DNA of 64,000 bases from Mongoliibacter ruber (GTDB taxonomy: Bacteria; Bacteroidota; Bacteroidia; Cytophagales; Cyclobacteriaceae). A program made the translations under genes and the position numbers. The DNA is taken from the NCBI RefSeq assembly GCF_003003005.1, contig NZ_PVTR01000004.1, positions 233,764 to 297,763 on the forward strand. The letters are read 5' to 3'. Each line of letters opens with the position of its first letter. The first letter of the stretch is position 1. Below the pieces are notes generated by a model. That model searched no databases, was not told the DNA's origin, and was given only the letters and a program-made list of their open reading frames with translations. Positions 25,865 to 35,900 of this stretch are shown here, in pieces.

Positions 25865-28810
25865 TTAAAAGCCAAAGTTTACACCGAATGAGAAAATTCT
25901 TGGGAATGGATAGAAATTGTTATCTATCCCACCTGGAATTTCTGGATCAATACCAGAATAGCCTGTAATGACGAAGGCATTCTGGACCGTTGCGTTGACT
26001 TGTAAGCTAACTTTTGAAGCGAAAACATTTCCAAAGTTGTAACCCACATTGATATTTTCCATTCTCAGGAAAGAGGCATTTTCCAAGTAATGACTGGATC
26101 TTAGCCTATAGTTCTGAAAATTGGTATCCATCACATCCGAAGTCATGTTCAGCAAATAATCAGGCCACCTCAAGCTTTGATAAGCACCACTTGAAGACCT
26201 TACGTTATTGTATACTGTCTGTCCTATGTTTCCTCTCATCACAAATCCAAAGTCCCAGTTTCTGTACCTTACCTGTGAATTGAATCCAAAGAAATACCTT
26301 GGATCAGGAAATCCTTGTCTTACTAAATCCTGTTCGTTGACAATTCCATCTCCATTCTGATCTACGTAGACATTTTCCAGAGGAGCACCGTCAGATCCAT
26401 ACACCTGATCCCACACATAAAAGGAGTTTGGCTGAAAGCCTACAGTATTCACCTGAATGGTATTACCGGTTCCTCCACCGATTCCACCTACTAAAATACC
26501 TACGGCATCTTCTGCCACATTGCTCAGGCTAAGGATGTTTACCCTATTATAGGTGAAGTTCCCTCCGATGTCCCAGTTCAATTCGTTTGTTCGCACCACA
26601 TTGTATGTCAATCCAGCCTCAAAGCCATAGCTTTCAATATTTCCAACATTGGTAAACAATTGATTGGTCAGGTTGGTCCCCGCAGGTACCGGAATTACTG
26701 CAAGAAGGTCATTGGTTCTTCTATAGTAATAATCCAAGCTACCATAAAATTTCCCATTGAAAAATTCATAATCCAAACCCGCATTGTATGTCACTGTTTC
26801 TTCCCATTTGATATTTCTATCATAACCTTCCGGTCTCAGGGTATTGAAGAAGTTGTTGCCGAACCTATATCTTGCAGCGTCATCACTGAAGGTATATCTT
26901 GGCAAGTAAGGGAAAAAGGAACCTATATCCTGCTGACCTGTCACGCCATATCCCAACCTCAATTTCAAGTCAGTGATAGCGTTGTTGTTGATAAGGAAAT
27001 CTTCCTCACTGATTCTCCAAGCTGCTGCTACTGAAGGGAAAACACCCCATCTATTTTCCTGACTGAATCTGGAAGATCCGTCTGTTCTCAAAGTTGCTGT
27101 CAGCAAGTACCTGTCTTTTAGACTATAATTGGCTCTGCCGAAAAAAGAGATCAACCTGTATTGCGGCCTTGTTTCCACACCTGCAGGAGTAAGTACCGTT
27201 CCAGCCTCATTGAACCTTGGAAAAGAAGGATTCTCTATCATAAAGTCCTGCCATGAATAACCAGCTGTCACATCAAGCCTTCCGGCACTTCCCATTTCAC
27301 GAATGTAGTTCAAATAGAAATCAGCCAAAAGGTTCCTTTTGTTTTGAGCATAGTTTAAAATAGAACCTCCTTCATTGACTCCTGCAGCAGAAGTAGATGG
27401 GATCATCACTGTCCCGTCACTTTCACTGACATCATAACCCAAATTCAGGTTGGCACGAAGACCTTCCAAAAAAGGGACTGCATAGTCCAATTGAAGGTTA
27501 CCTATACTTCTTTTAACCTCACCCCTGTCATCTCTTTGTTCAAGCAAACCCACTGGGTTTCTCGGAGCCAAAGTTTGAGGAGACCCGTCTTCATTTAGCC
27601 ATTCCCAGAATCCACCAAATCCTTCCGGATCATAAATAGGTTGGGTTGGGTCAAATGCTGCAGCTGCACCGATGGCACCTTGATCTGCAAATTGACTGAC
27701 AGAATATGTCCCTCTGACATTGAAGTTGATTTTCAGCTGATCGTTAAATAAGCTGGGAGTTAAACTTAAAGCCGCAGTGGTCCTGTTTAGGTTATCTCTT
27801 TTGAGAACACCATTTTGCTCTAGGTTACCTACTGAAAGTCTGTATGGAATCCCGTTCATCGAACCACTTAGGCTGACATTGTTATCAATACTGATAGCAT
27901 CCCTAAAAATTGCATCCTGCCAATTGGTACTGGCATCCCCAAGCAATGCACGCTGAGAAGGCGAAGCTTGTGCTCCCACTTGTTCTCTGTATTGGTCTGG
28001 GTTGAGTACATCTACATTATTAGCAATCTGTGATACCGAAACCAAGGAACTTACATTCAGACTCAGATCTTGTCCTTTTTTACCTTTTCTTGTTGTAATC
28101 AAAATCACACCATTGGAAGCCCTTGAACCATAAATCGCTGTTGCCGAAGCATCTTTAAGCACATCGAATGTTTCGATATCATTTGGGTTCAAAAAGCTAA
28201 GTGGATTGGAAGCTCCAGCTACTGAAGAATTGTCCAATGGCACTCCATCAATCACAATAAGGGGGTCATTATTGGCATTCAATGAAGAACCTCCCCTGAT
28301 CCTGATTCTACCACCTGCCCCAGGAGCACCTGAGTTTGGTGTGATTTGGACACCTGCAATTTTACCTGTGATCAATTGTTCTGCATTGGTCACTTGCCCA
28401 ACGTTGAAATCCTCTCTGCTCACAGAACCTACAGACCCTGTAATATCAGATTTTCGCTGTGTACCATAACCAATCACAACAATTTCATTGAGCTGTGCCG
28501 TCTCAGGATTTAACTGAACAGTAATGTCAGACTGATTTCCAACCCTGACTTCTTTTCTGCCATATCCAATAAAAGAAAAAACTAGTACATCCTCAGAAGA
28601 ATTGACATTGATAGAGAAATTACCATCTATGTCAGAAATCACTCCGATATCTGTTCCTTTCACTGTTACATTTACGAAAGGCATTTCTTCTTCGGACTCA
28701 CTGTCCAAAACCTTCCCGGTTACGGTCCTTTGCTGTGCGTGGGCCATTTGCCAACACATAAACATGGCCATATACACTGATAGTTTAATTAGCGTAAAAC
28801 CTTTCCGCAT
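25865..28810 (-). CDS. SusC/RagA family TonB-linked outer-membrane transporter
   Basis: The 981-residue protein has a signal peptide, an N-terminal carboxypeptidase-regulatory-like domain (RTVTGKVLDSESEEEMPFVN), the TonB-box region (LNEIVVIGYGTQRKSDITGS), the plug domain with IRIRGGSSLNANNDPLIVID, and a long beta-barrel ending in FSFGVNFGF. It imports oligosaccharides released at the cell surface. It is downstream of the two glycoside hydrolase genes with a 43-base gap, consistent with one operon. Confidence 0.96.
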   Translation of the reverse strand: MRKGFTLIKLSVYMAMFMCWQMAHAQQRTVTGKVLDSESEEEMPFVNVTVKGTDIGVISDIDGNFSINVNSSEDVLVFSFIGYGRKEVRVGNQSDITVQLNPETAQLNEIVVIGYGTQRKSDITGSVGSVSREDFNVGQVTNAEQLITGKIAGVQITPNSGAPGAGGRIRIRGGSSLNANNDPLIVIDGVPLDNSSVAGASNPLSFLNPNDIETFDVLKDASATAIYGSRASNGVILITTRKGKKGQDLSLNVSSLVSVSQIANNVDVLNPDQYREQVGAQASPSQRALLGDASTNWQDAIFRDAISIDNNVSLSGSMNGIPYRLSVGNLEQNGVLKRDNLNRTTAALSLTPSLFNDQLKINFNVRGTYSVSQFADQGAIGAAAAFDPTQPIYDPEGFGGFWEWLNEDGSPQTLAPRNPVGLLEQRDDRGEVKRSIGNLQLDYAVPFLEGLRANLNLGYDVSESDGTVMIPSTSAAGVNEGGSILNYAQNKRNLLADFYLNYIREMGSAGRLDVTAGYSWQDFMIENPSFPRFNEAGTVLTPAGVETRPQYRLISFFGRANYSLKDRYLLTATLRTDGSSRFSQENRWGVFPSVAAAWRISEEDFLINNNAITDLKLRLGYGVTGQQDIGSFFPYLPRYTFSDDAARYRFGNNFFNTLRPEGYDRNIKWEETVTYNAGLDYEFFNGKFYGSLDYYYRRTNDLLAVIPVPAGTNLTNQLFTNVGNIESYGFEAGLTYNVVRTNELNWDIGGNFTYNRVNILSLSNVAEDAVGILVGGIGGGTGNTIQVNTVGFQPNSFYVWDQVYGSDGAPLENVYVDQNGDGIVNEQDLVRQGFPDPRYFFGFNSQVRYRNWDFGFVMRGNIGQTVYNNVRSSSGAYQSLRWPDYLLNMTSDVMDTNFQNYRLRSSHYLENASFLRMENINVGYNFGNVFASKVSLQVNATVQNAFVITGYSGIDPEIPGGIDNNFYPFPRIFSFGVNFGF

Positions 28811-28853
28811 ATCATTTTTATTTAGGTTAATTGTTGATTTAATCTATTTGTTA

Positions 28854-31436
28854 TCACTTTACTTTAATCAGAATTTTACCAACCTCTATGGTATAAGAAT
28901 TTTCTGATTGCCTATTGTCTTCAGTTTGTTCCAAACTGATCTGTATTTTTTCTACATCTGACCAATTGATCTCTTTCGCTTTCTTCACATGATTCAGGTG
29001 CAATGGCATAAATCCAGGGAATGGTCTTGGTAATAACATAGCAGATTCCTGACTTAAATCTGAAAATGGAATCTGGTATTTCCCCAGCTTCTCATTGATC
29101 GAAACATGTGAAGTCCATGCCCTACCTTCTTTGTCTGTAATTCCAACTTTTAGCTTTTGGGCTTCCTTTCCCAACACCCTAGCCTCCACTTCAATCATAA
29201 CAAAACACTCCGCATCTGTTAGACGATTGGCTAGTTTCTCCTTGATATCATACTGAAGTCCAATCAATTCATTATCAGAAGGGTTGATCACATTGAGCAA
29301 TAAATGCAGCTTACCTGATTGATTTCCTGCAATCAATCCTGTACTAAAGCCCTTATCGTAATTGGGATAAATCTGAATATTCCGATCCTTAGATGGGTCA
29401 AAAACGATGATGTCGGAATTTTCACTTGCGACGAATGTTCTATAAGAATTGGGGTATTCTGAGTACCAGTCAAGACTTACTTGTGAAATATTTTCGGGAA
29501 ATATGACTGTATCGTCATTTGAATCTACCTTGATCCAATAATCCAATATCCCTGGCCTGAGGTCCTCCTCCAAAATCTTCGCCTCATAAGTATATGTGGC
29601 TGTTTTGGTCATTTTGATGTTTTTGGAAGGGCCACTTAACCCGCGATAGCTAAGCATCACATCAGCTTGGCCTTCCACTATGACAGATGCAGTTACATGA
29701 AAATCATCGCTGGCAGAAACTTCATAAGGCGCTTGGTGGTAAACTTTAATATCGCCATTTTCTTTTTTTGGAGCTACAAACTCCCTGAGCCCAATATTTC
29801 CAATCTGTACATCTTTTTGATTGAAAAGCTCTTCCCCCTCTTTTGTGAGTAAATACGTTCCTGGATAGATCTCAAACCTTCCATTCTCCACCAAAGGTGC
29901 GAAATCATTTCCTGAATTGAGGGGAATTACATTGAAATTTATACCCAATTGACTCAGGTTAATCTCCATGTCATGCCTATACCATTGAAGCTCAGTAACT
30001 GACCGCTCCGGGGAAGTTTTGGCAAAAGGATCTCTGATTTGTATGGCATCGGGCAATACTTCAAGTCTCCATATTCCCTCTTCAACCTCATCTAAAAAAT
30101 AAGCCCCATTGCCATTATATTGGACTAGAGGAGATGAACCCACGCCCGCAATGTGCTTCAGTTTGGCAGGTTCAAGGGCTGCTGTACTCGTATTATCTGT
30201 ATGGTAAAATGCATCATTCGTATTCATTTCACTACTCCCTTTATCAAAACTCACCTCAAATGCTTCAAAGGAGTTATTTTCAGGGAAACTACCGTAGCTT
30301 TTTCCCAGAGGAAGTTGTGTGAATGCATTTGCCGCTATCAACATGCTGATGGCTTTTCGAGGCGTATACAAAAGATTCAAATAGTGGGTCTGATATTCTG
30401 TATTGGTATGTGCAATATGCAGAGGGTCATAAGCAAATTGTGTAGCCCACTGAAATCCCGCTTCCCTGAAACTCCTTGCCATGGCAGGATACATGTACGG
30501 TTCCATGATATCGGCTGCATCAAATTCATACACCATTTTTGGTTTACCGTTGAATTCGGGAATACTATCAAATGGGATACGGTACTCATTGACATGGGGT
30601 AGGAAATTTTCTTTAAGTGTCTTTCCGGACACCAGTCCTGAAGGATACCATTGAAAACTAAAACCATCTACGTTCGACTTAGCTACTGCATCTGCATAAT
30701 AAGGACCCTGACTGATATTGTAGAAAATCGGTTTATCAAAACTTGTAGCCACAATCGCTCTGTGCAAACTATTGACATAAGCTGTCACTGCTGACTTTGG
30801 ACCACTGTGATCTGGCTCGTTATTGATTTCTACTGCCACTACTCCTGGATCCTCCTGATAGGTCATACCAGTGTAGGGGTTTATATGTTCAAAAAATTGT
30901 GTGAGGTAATTTTCCTGGGCTAATATGGCAGCCTCATCAGTGGTAAGCCTTGCCCTGCCGTAATAATGAGAAAATCCAGGTGTATCTTCATTTGGTTCTG
31001 GATAACCATTTCCCCAAAAAGCAATCGGTGTGATGATGGTTTTGATGCCACGTCTATTCAGTTCACCAAGAAGGAAATCAAATAATCGAAGGTGTTCATT
31101 TTCTAACAAGTTCCCCTCAATATCTGATATTTCAGTATCCCAAACATGGACGCGAAAAGCCTGCATCCCCATTCTTGCCATGTGGTAGACATCATTTTGT
31201 ATAGCTTCTTCCAGGTCTACTCCCAAGCGCTTGTGCGCCCTGTAAGCATAAGCGAATGGGGTAGAATAATTTACTCCGAAAAACGAAGCTTCTACCCCAT
31301 CACTTTTCCAAGACAACAAACCCTTTTCATTGACTATCAAACGGTCGGAAGACCGATCACCTCCTTGCCCAAAGGACGAGAAAGGCAATGCTATTAAAAT
31401 TATAAATACCAGTAAGATTTGTAAATTTTTAGACAT
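28854..31436 (-). CDS. Secreted clan GH-A glycoside hydrolase, probable beta-galactosidase-type
   Basis: About 860 residues. I chose the ATG at 31436 (MSKNLQILLVF), which gives a clean signal peptide ending at SSFGQ; an ATG at 31466 overlaps the GH53 stop. The N-terminal (beta/alpha)8 barrel has both clan GH-A catalytic glutamates: Glu207 in EINNEPDHSG (acid/base) and Glu304 in MVYEFDAAD (nucleophile). The C-terminal half is all beta, probably accessory or carbohydrate-binding domains. I am not sure of the family; a GH5-like or GH147-like assignment is possible. Context with GH53 suggests it trims galacto-oligosaccharides from pectic galactan (inference). Confidence 0.75.
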   Translation of the reverse strand: MSKNLQILLVFIILIALPFSSFGQGGDRSSDRLIVNEKGLLSWKSDGVEASFFGVNYSTPFAYAYRAHKRLGVDLEEAIQNDVYHMARMGMQAFRVHVWDTEISDIEGNLLENEHLRLFDFLLGELNRRGIKTIITPIAFWGNGYPEPNEDTPGFSHYYGRARLTTDEAAILAQENYLTQFFEHINPYTGMTYQEDPGVVAVEINNEPDHSGPKSAVTAYVNSLHRAIVATSFDKPIFYNISQGPYYADAVAKSNVDGFSFQWYPSGLVSGKTLKENFLPHVNEYRIPFDSIPEFNGKPKMVYEFDAADIMEPYMYPAMARSFREAGFQWATQFAYDPLHIAHTNTEYQTHYLNLLYTPRKAISMLIAANAFTQLPLGKSYGSFPENNSFEAFEVSFDKGSSEMNTNDAFYHTDNTSTAALEPAKLKHIAGVGSSPLVQYNGNGAYFLDEVEEGIWRLEVLPDAIQIRDPFAKTSPERSVTELQWYRHDMEINLSQLGINFNVIPLNSGNDFAPLVENGRFEIYPGTYLLTKEGEELFNQKDVQIGNIGLREFVAPKKENGDIKVYHQAPYEVSASDDFHVTASVIVEGQADVMLSYRGLSGPSKNIKMTKTATYTYEAKILEEDLRPGILDYWIKVDSNDDTVIFPENISQVSLDWYSEYPNSYRTFVASENSDIIVFDPSKDRNIQIYPNYDKGFSTGLIAGNQSGKLHLLLNVINPSDNELIGLQYDIKEKLANRLTDAECFVMIEVEARVLGKEAQKLKVGITDKEGRAWTSHVSINEKLGKYQIPFSDLSQESAMLLPRPFPGFMPLHLNHVKKAKEINWSDVEKIQISLEQTEDNRQSENSYTIEVGKILIKVK

Positions 31437-31462
31437 CAATCCTTTTTGCTTTAAATATTTTC

Positions 31463-32656
31463 TCAATAATTCTCTTTCATGTAAGCTGCACCTTGATGAA
31501 GATCCCCTTCAAAGTCAAAGAAAGTACAATTTTCCCATGAGGAGCCTGTTCCCCACAGGTCTTTCATATCGGCACTAATCCATCCCGGTTCCCAATAAAT
31601 CATACCCATTGCTCCTCCTGCGATCATCTCCTCACTCATATATTTCAGCAATTCGAATTGACCTTCTTTCGTAAATGGAAAGCCTTGAATCGGAGTCTGC
31701 CCACCAAAAAGATTCGTGTAACTGTCATTTCCCTCTGAAGTCCACGGATAGGCCGTTTCGAGCATAAGAATGTCCTTCGAAAATTTACTTTTGAAGGCTG
31801 CTACCTTATTTGAAAGCTGGGAAATGGACACCTCAGTGTGCCAAAGGGGGTAATAAGAAAATCCGATGATATCATAATCAAGGGGGCTACCACTTTGAAG
31901 ATTTTCAAACCACCAATCCACATGCACAGGATCGGCAACGTGCAGGATGATTTTTATATGATTGCCCTTTGGTGAATCTTTTACCGCCTGAACAGCAGAA
32001 GCCATCACAGTTTTGAAGTTTGCCCAATTCCCTTCACAGACATTTAGCTTGGGGAAATTTTCCAATGCATTGGAATACATCATTCCGCAATTCGTTTCAT
32101 TGCCTAGTTGAACATATTCGGGTGTGAGACCTTTTTCTTCGAGCTGTATGAGTGTGGCTAATGTATATTGGTAAACTGAGTCTTGAAGAACTTCCAAGCT
32201 TTGGATATGCTTCCAGGAATCCGGAACTTCCTGTCTTTCCGGATCCGCCCACATGTCCGAGAAATGGAAATTCAACAGGACCTGCATGCCTTGAGCTTTT
32301 GACCTTGAAATAGATTTTTCTACATCTTCGAGGTCATTATAAGTGGGGTGATTATTGCCTCCGTAAATTTCAGAAGTCCATTTCGGGTTATGCCATAGTC
32401 TAAACCTTGCGATGTCCGTTCCGATCTGAGAAAAAATCTCATATGGATCTCTTACCTGCCCCTCCATTTTGTATACTCCACCCCGATCCAAAATCTGGTT
32501 AAGGTAAGATAAATCAGCCCCAAAAATAAATTCAGTTTCACTCGGTTCACCTGTCCCCTGGTCAAGGGGAGGTTCTGTTTGTTCCACTCCACAGGAACAC
32601 ATAAGAGAGGAAAGAAATAGGAGTGTCAAAAATGCAGGTAAATTTCTGGACATCAT
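31463..32656 (-). CDS. GH53 endo-beta-1,4-galactanase lipoprotein
   Basis: The 397-residue enzyme has an N-terminal lipoprotein signal (LSSLMCSC). The GH53 fold is recognised by FIFGADLSYLNQIL, VLLNFHFSDMWADPERQ and IIGFSYYPLWH. The catalytic pair is Glu187 in YVQLGNETNCG (acid/base) and Glu300 in ILMLETAYPW (nucleophile). It cleaves internal beta-1,4-galactosidic bonds of galactan or arabinogalactan I at the cell surface. It is the first gene of the minus-strand PUL operon and is divergent from the HTCS regulator. It identifies the likely substrate of the locus. Confidence 0.94.
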   Translation of the reverse strand: MMSRNLPAFLTLLFLSSLMCSCGVEQTEPPLDQGTGEPSETEFIFGADLSYLNQILDRGGVYKMEGQVRDPYEIFSQIGTDIARFRLWHNPKWTSEIYGGNNHPTYNDLEDVEKSISRSKAQGMQVLLNFHFSDMWADPERQEVPDSWKHIQSLEVLQDSVYQYTLATLIQLEEKGLTPEYVQLGNETNCGMMYSNALENFPKLNVCEGNWANFKTVMASAVQAVKDSPKGNHIKIILHVADPVHVDWWFENLQSGSPLDYDIIGFSYYPLWHTEVSISQLSNKVAAFKSKFSKDILMLETAYPWTSEGNDSYTNLFGGQTPIQGFPFTKEGQFELLKYMSEEMIAGGAMGMIYWEPGWISADMKDLWGTGSSWENCTFFDFEGDLHQGAAYMKENY

Positions 32657-32906
32657 TTGGTAATTTTGGGTTTGACTAATTGCAATAAATGCACTACATC
32701 AGCTTCTCAAAATTACGCTGAATACTAGCCCCAGACCGATTCAAATCATACAGATATAGACAATAATCAATCATAACCGCGTTCAAATCTTACATTTTAG
32801 GCCAAAAAGTGTATTATTAAACATATTCTTAAGAAACAAGAACCCTAAAGAATTTTCCTGCTCAAACAAAGAAATACCCAAATTGTCACTCCTGCGCCAA
32901 TCCAAA
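32657..32906. promoter_or_regulatory. Divergent control region between the PUL operon and its HTCS regulator
   Basis: This 250-base noncoding interval separates the GH53 start (minus) from the regulator start (plus). By analogy with other HTCS-controlled loci it should contain the PUL promoter and the AraC-type binding site. I could not pick a convincing -7/-33 pair or operator by eye. Confidence 0.5.
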
Positions 32907-35900
32907 ATGCCACATAAATCTCACCTTCTTTATTTACTTTTAATTTTCATATCCATAGAAGCAGGATTTGGTCAACAACTCCCTTATTTCACCACATTGA
33001 CTTCCCGTGATGGTTTGCCTTCCAATACCATCAGTGCCATTGCACAGGATAGCGAGGATTTTATCTGGGTAGGTACTGCAAATGGTGTGGCGAGATATGA
33101 TGGCAATAGTTTTTTGATTTTTAGAAAGGAAGAATATCCCCTTTTGGCAGCCAATGAAATCAGCTCACTTTTGGCCGTAGGAGAAGAAATATGGGTAGGT
33201 ACTTGGAAAGGGCTTTCGAGGATTAATTCCAAAACATTTGAAATTACCCCCGTGGAATTGGATCCCACCATTGCCATTCGAACCATGTATCTTGACCCCA
33301 AAGGAATTGTGTGGGTTGGTAGCACAAAAGGTTTGCTGAGATTTAATGGGGAAGAAATGGAGACTTTTGACGTGAAAAAAAACGGCTTGAGTCATAATAT
33401 GGTCAGGTCTGTATTTATGGATCACGAAGATAACCTATGGGTGGGCACCTATGACAGGATCAATAAACTCCCTAGTGGAAAAGGCAAATTCACCTCTTAC
33501 GAATTGAAAGGCAATTACAAGCCAAGTCTCAAAAACAATTTGATCATGGACATCAAGCCCGATCAGGTAGACCGTGACTATTTGTGGGTGGGAACAGAAA
33601 CAGGCTTGGTGAGGATGCATATCCCTTCCGGTTCATACGAGACCTTCAACGAAGAAAATGCGGGTTTTAGCAATGAGGTGATCAAAAGTATTTACCTGAC
33701 CCAGTCCGGCGACATCTACATGGGAACTGACTTTGGTGTCAATATTTTCAAACCTGAGGACGAGAGTGTAGAGAAATTGTTCCATCATCCGGAGTTACCC
33801 TACTCGATAGGAAGCAATGTAAGCATGCAGATTTTTGAGGATTCAGGTGGAGTTGTCTGGTTTGTCACCTCCAATGGTTTGAGCCTTTTTAATAAGTATG
33901 GGGGCTTTTATTCCTATCATGAAGTGAATCATATCCTCAATCAGCAAAAGATTGGGAGCCAGGTAAAATCTATTTTAATTTCCAAAAAGGGAGATATTTG
34001 GTTGGCTACCCTCAATGGTGTGATCAAAATCGATGCAGAGACAGGCAAACAGGAGGTGTTTGATATTCATGCAAGAGTTGGAAAGAATATACTTCTCAAC
34101 AATGTGTATGCGCTTGAAGAAGATGAATTCGGAAGGATATGGATTGGTACAGCAGGCGGGATAAATGTATGGGATGAGCAAAATCAGAAAATGTACGCGA
34201 TCAGCTCTGGAGAGCAAAATGGCTTGGAAAGCAATTATATAGCAAAGTTTATCAAGGCAAATGACGGAACATTTTGGGTGAGCGCTTGGGAAGGTGGGTT
34301 ATATAAAGTAGGTGGAAATTTTAAGGAAATCAGCAGCTTGATTTTTGAAAAGGCAAGTGAGTATGGGACTGAAAAAACGGTAACGGGCGCAAATGCCGTT
34401 TGGGTCGTCAATTACGATGAATTGTTCAGAATAGACCTTCAAAGCCATAGGAATACCAGCGTAAATTCCTTCAACAAAGTATCTAACCGGAGAAGCTTGA
34501 ATGCCCTCTATTTTTCCAAAAAAGGAAACTTATGGGCAGCTACTACCAATGGACTGATAGAATACCAACCACAAACAGATCAAGCTATTTTTCACCCATT
34601 GCATATTGGAAAAGATTTTGTCCTTTCGAGCATCACCGAAGACAGCAAAGGTCAGATCTGGGGAGCCACGTCAGGATTTATCATCAAGTTTCAACCATCT
34701 GACAATACCTTTGAAATTTTCCCATTGGACAAAGGCTTACCTATCAAAAGTTTTTTTGAGGCTTGCTGGGGAAAAGACAAAATGGGGAACCTCTATTTTG
34801 GTGGGGACAATGGATACATCAGCATTTCCCCAGATGCGCAACCCAACAACTTCAAGCCCCGACTTTTCTTCAGTAAAATCCGTATCAACAATACCCTGAT
34901 TCAGCCTGGCAATAAATCAAATGATGACTTCGAACTTCCTAGTGACATTGCCTTTGTCAGCGACCTCAAACTACACTACTCCCAAAGATCAATAGCCATA
35001 GACTTCTCCTCCTTGCATTTTTGGCAGCCGGAAAAGAACATCTATGCCTATAAACTTGAGGGGCACGACAAAGATTGGTCTTATTCCTCAGGCTCAGGAA
35101 ACACAGCCATCTATTCAAATCTATCACCTGGAAAATATACTTTAAGGTTGAAGGGGAGCAACAACTATGGGATATGGTCTGATGAAATAAAGACATTGGA
35201 CTTTGAAATCTACCCCCCACTGTTTTTGAGTAATCTATTCATCTTCTTTTATTTTGTTCTAGCCTTAGGAGCCATCGTTTTTGCATTGCGGTTTTATTCA
35301 AGCAGAATCCACCTACGAAATGAAGTCAAATTAGCAAGAATGGAAAAAGCGCACAGTGAGGAAATAGCTGTCACAAAACAACAATTCTTTACCAATATTT
35401 CCCACGAACTCCGCACACCCATCAGTTTGATTTTACCCCCAATCCAACAGGCTTTGGATCGGGTAAGCATGGATGAGAAGACCAAGAGCTTGCTTCAATT
35501 GGCAGAAAAAAATTCCAACAGGCTATTACGTTTGGTCAATCAGATTTTGGATTTCAGAAAACTGGAGCAGGATAGTCTTGAGCTAAAAGTAACCAGTTTT
35601 GATTTGGTTGGCTTTTGTAAAGACTTATGTGAATTGTTCGTAGACAAAGCCTCAAGAAATGAAATCCAGTTTCGCTTTCATTCTGATTTGGAAACTTGCT
35701 ACATCTGGGCTGACAGGGACAAACTGGAAACTGTTTTGTACAACCTACTATCCAATGCCTTTAAATTTACTTCAGAGTCCGGGACAGTTGAAATGCTATT
35801 GAAAACTCATCCGGCAGATGAGAAGTATATAAAAGGTGGCGTCGAAATTCAAATTCATGATACCGGAATAGGGATAGAATCAGATGAACAAGACAAGATA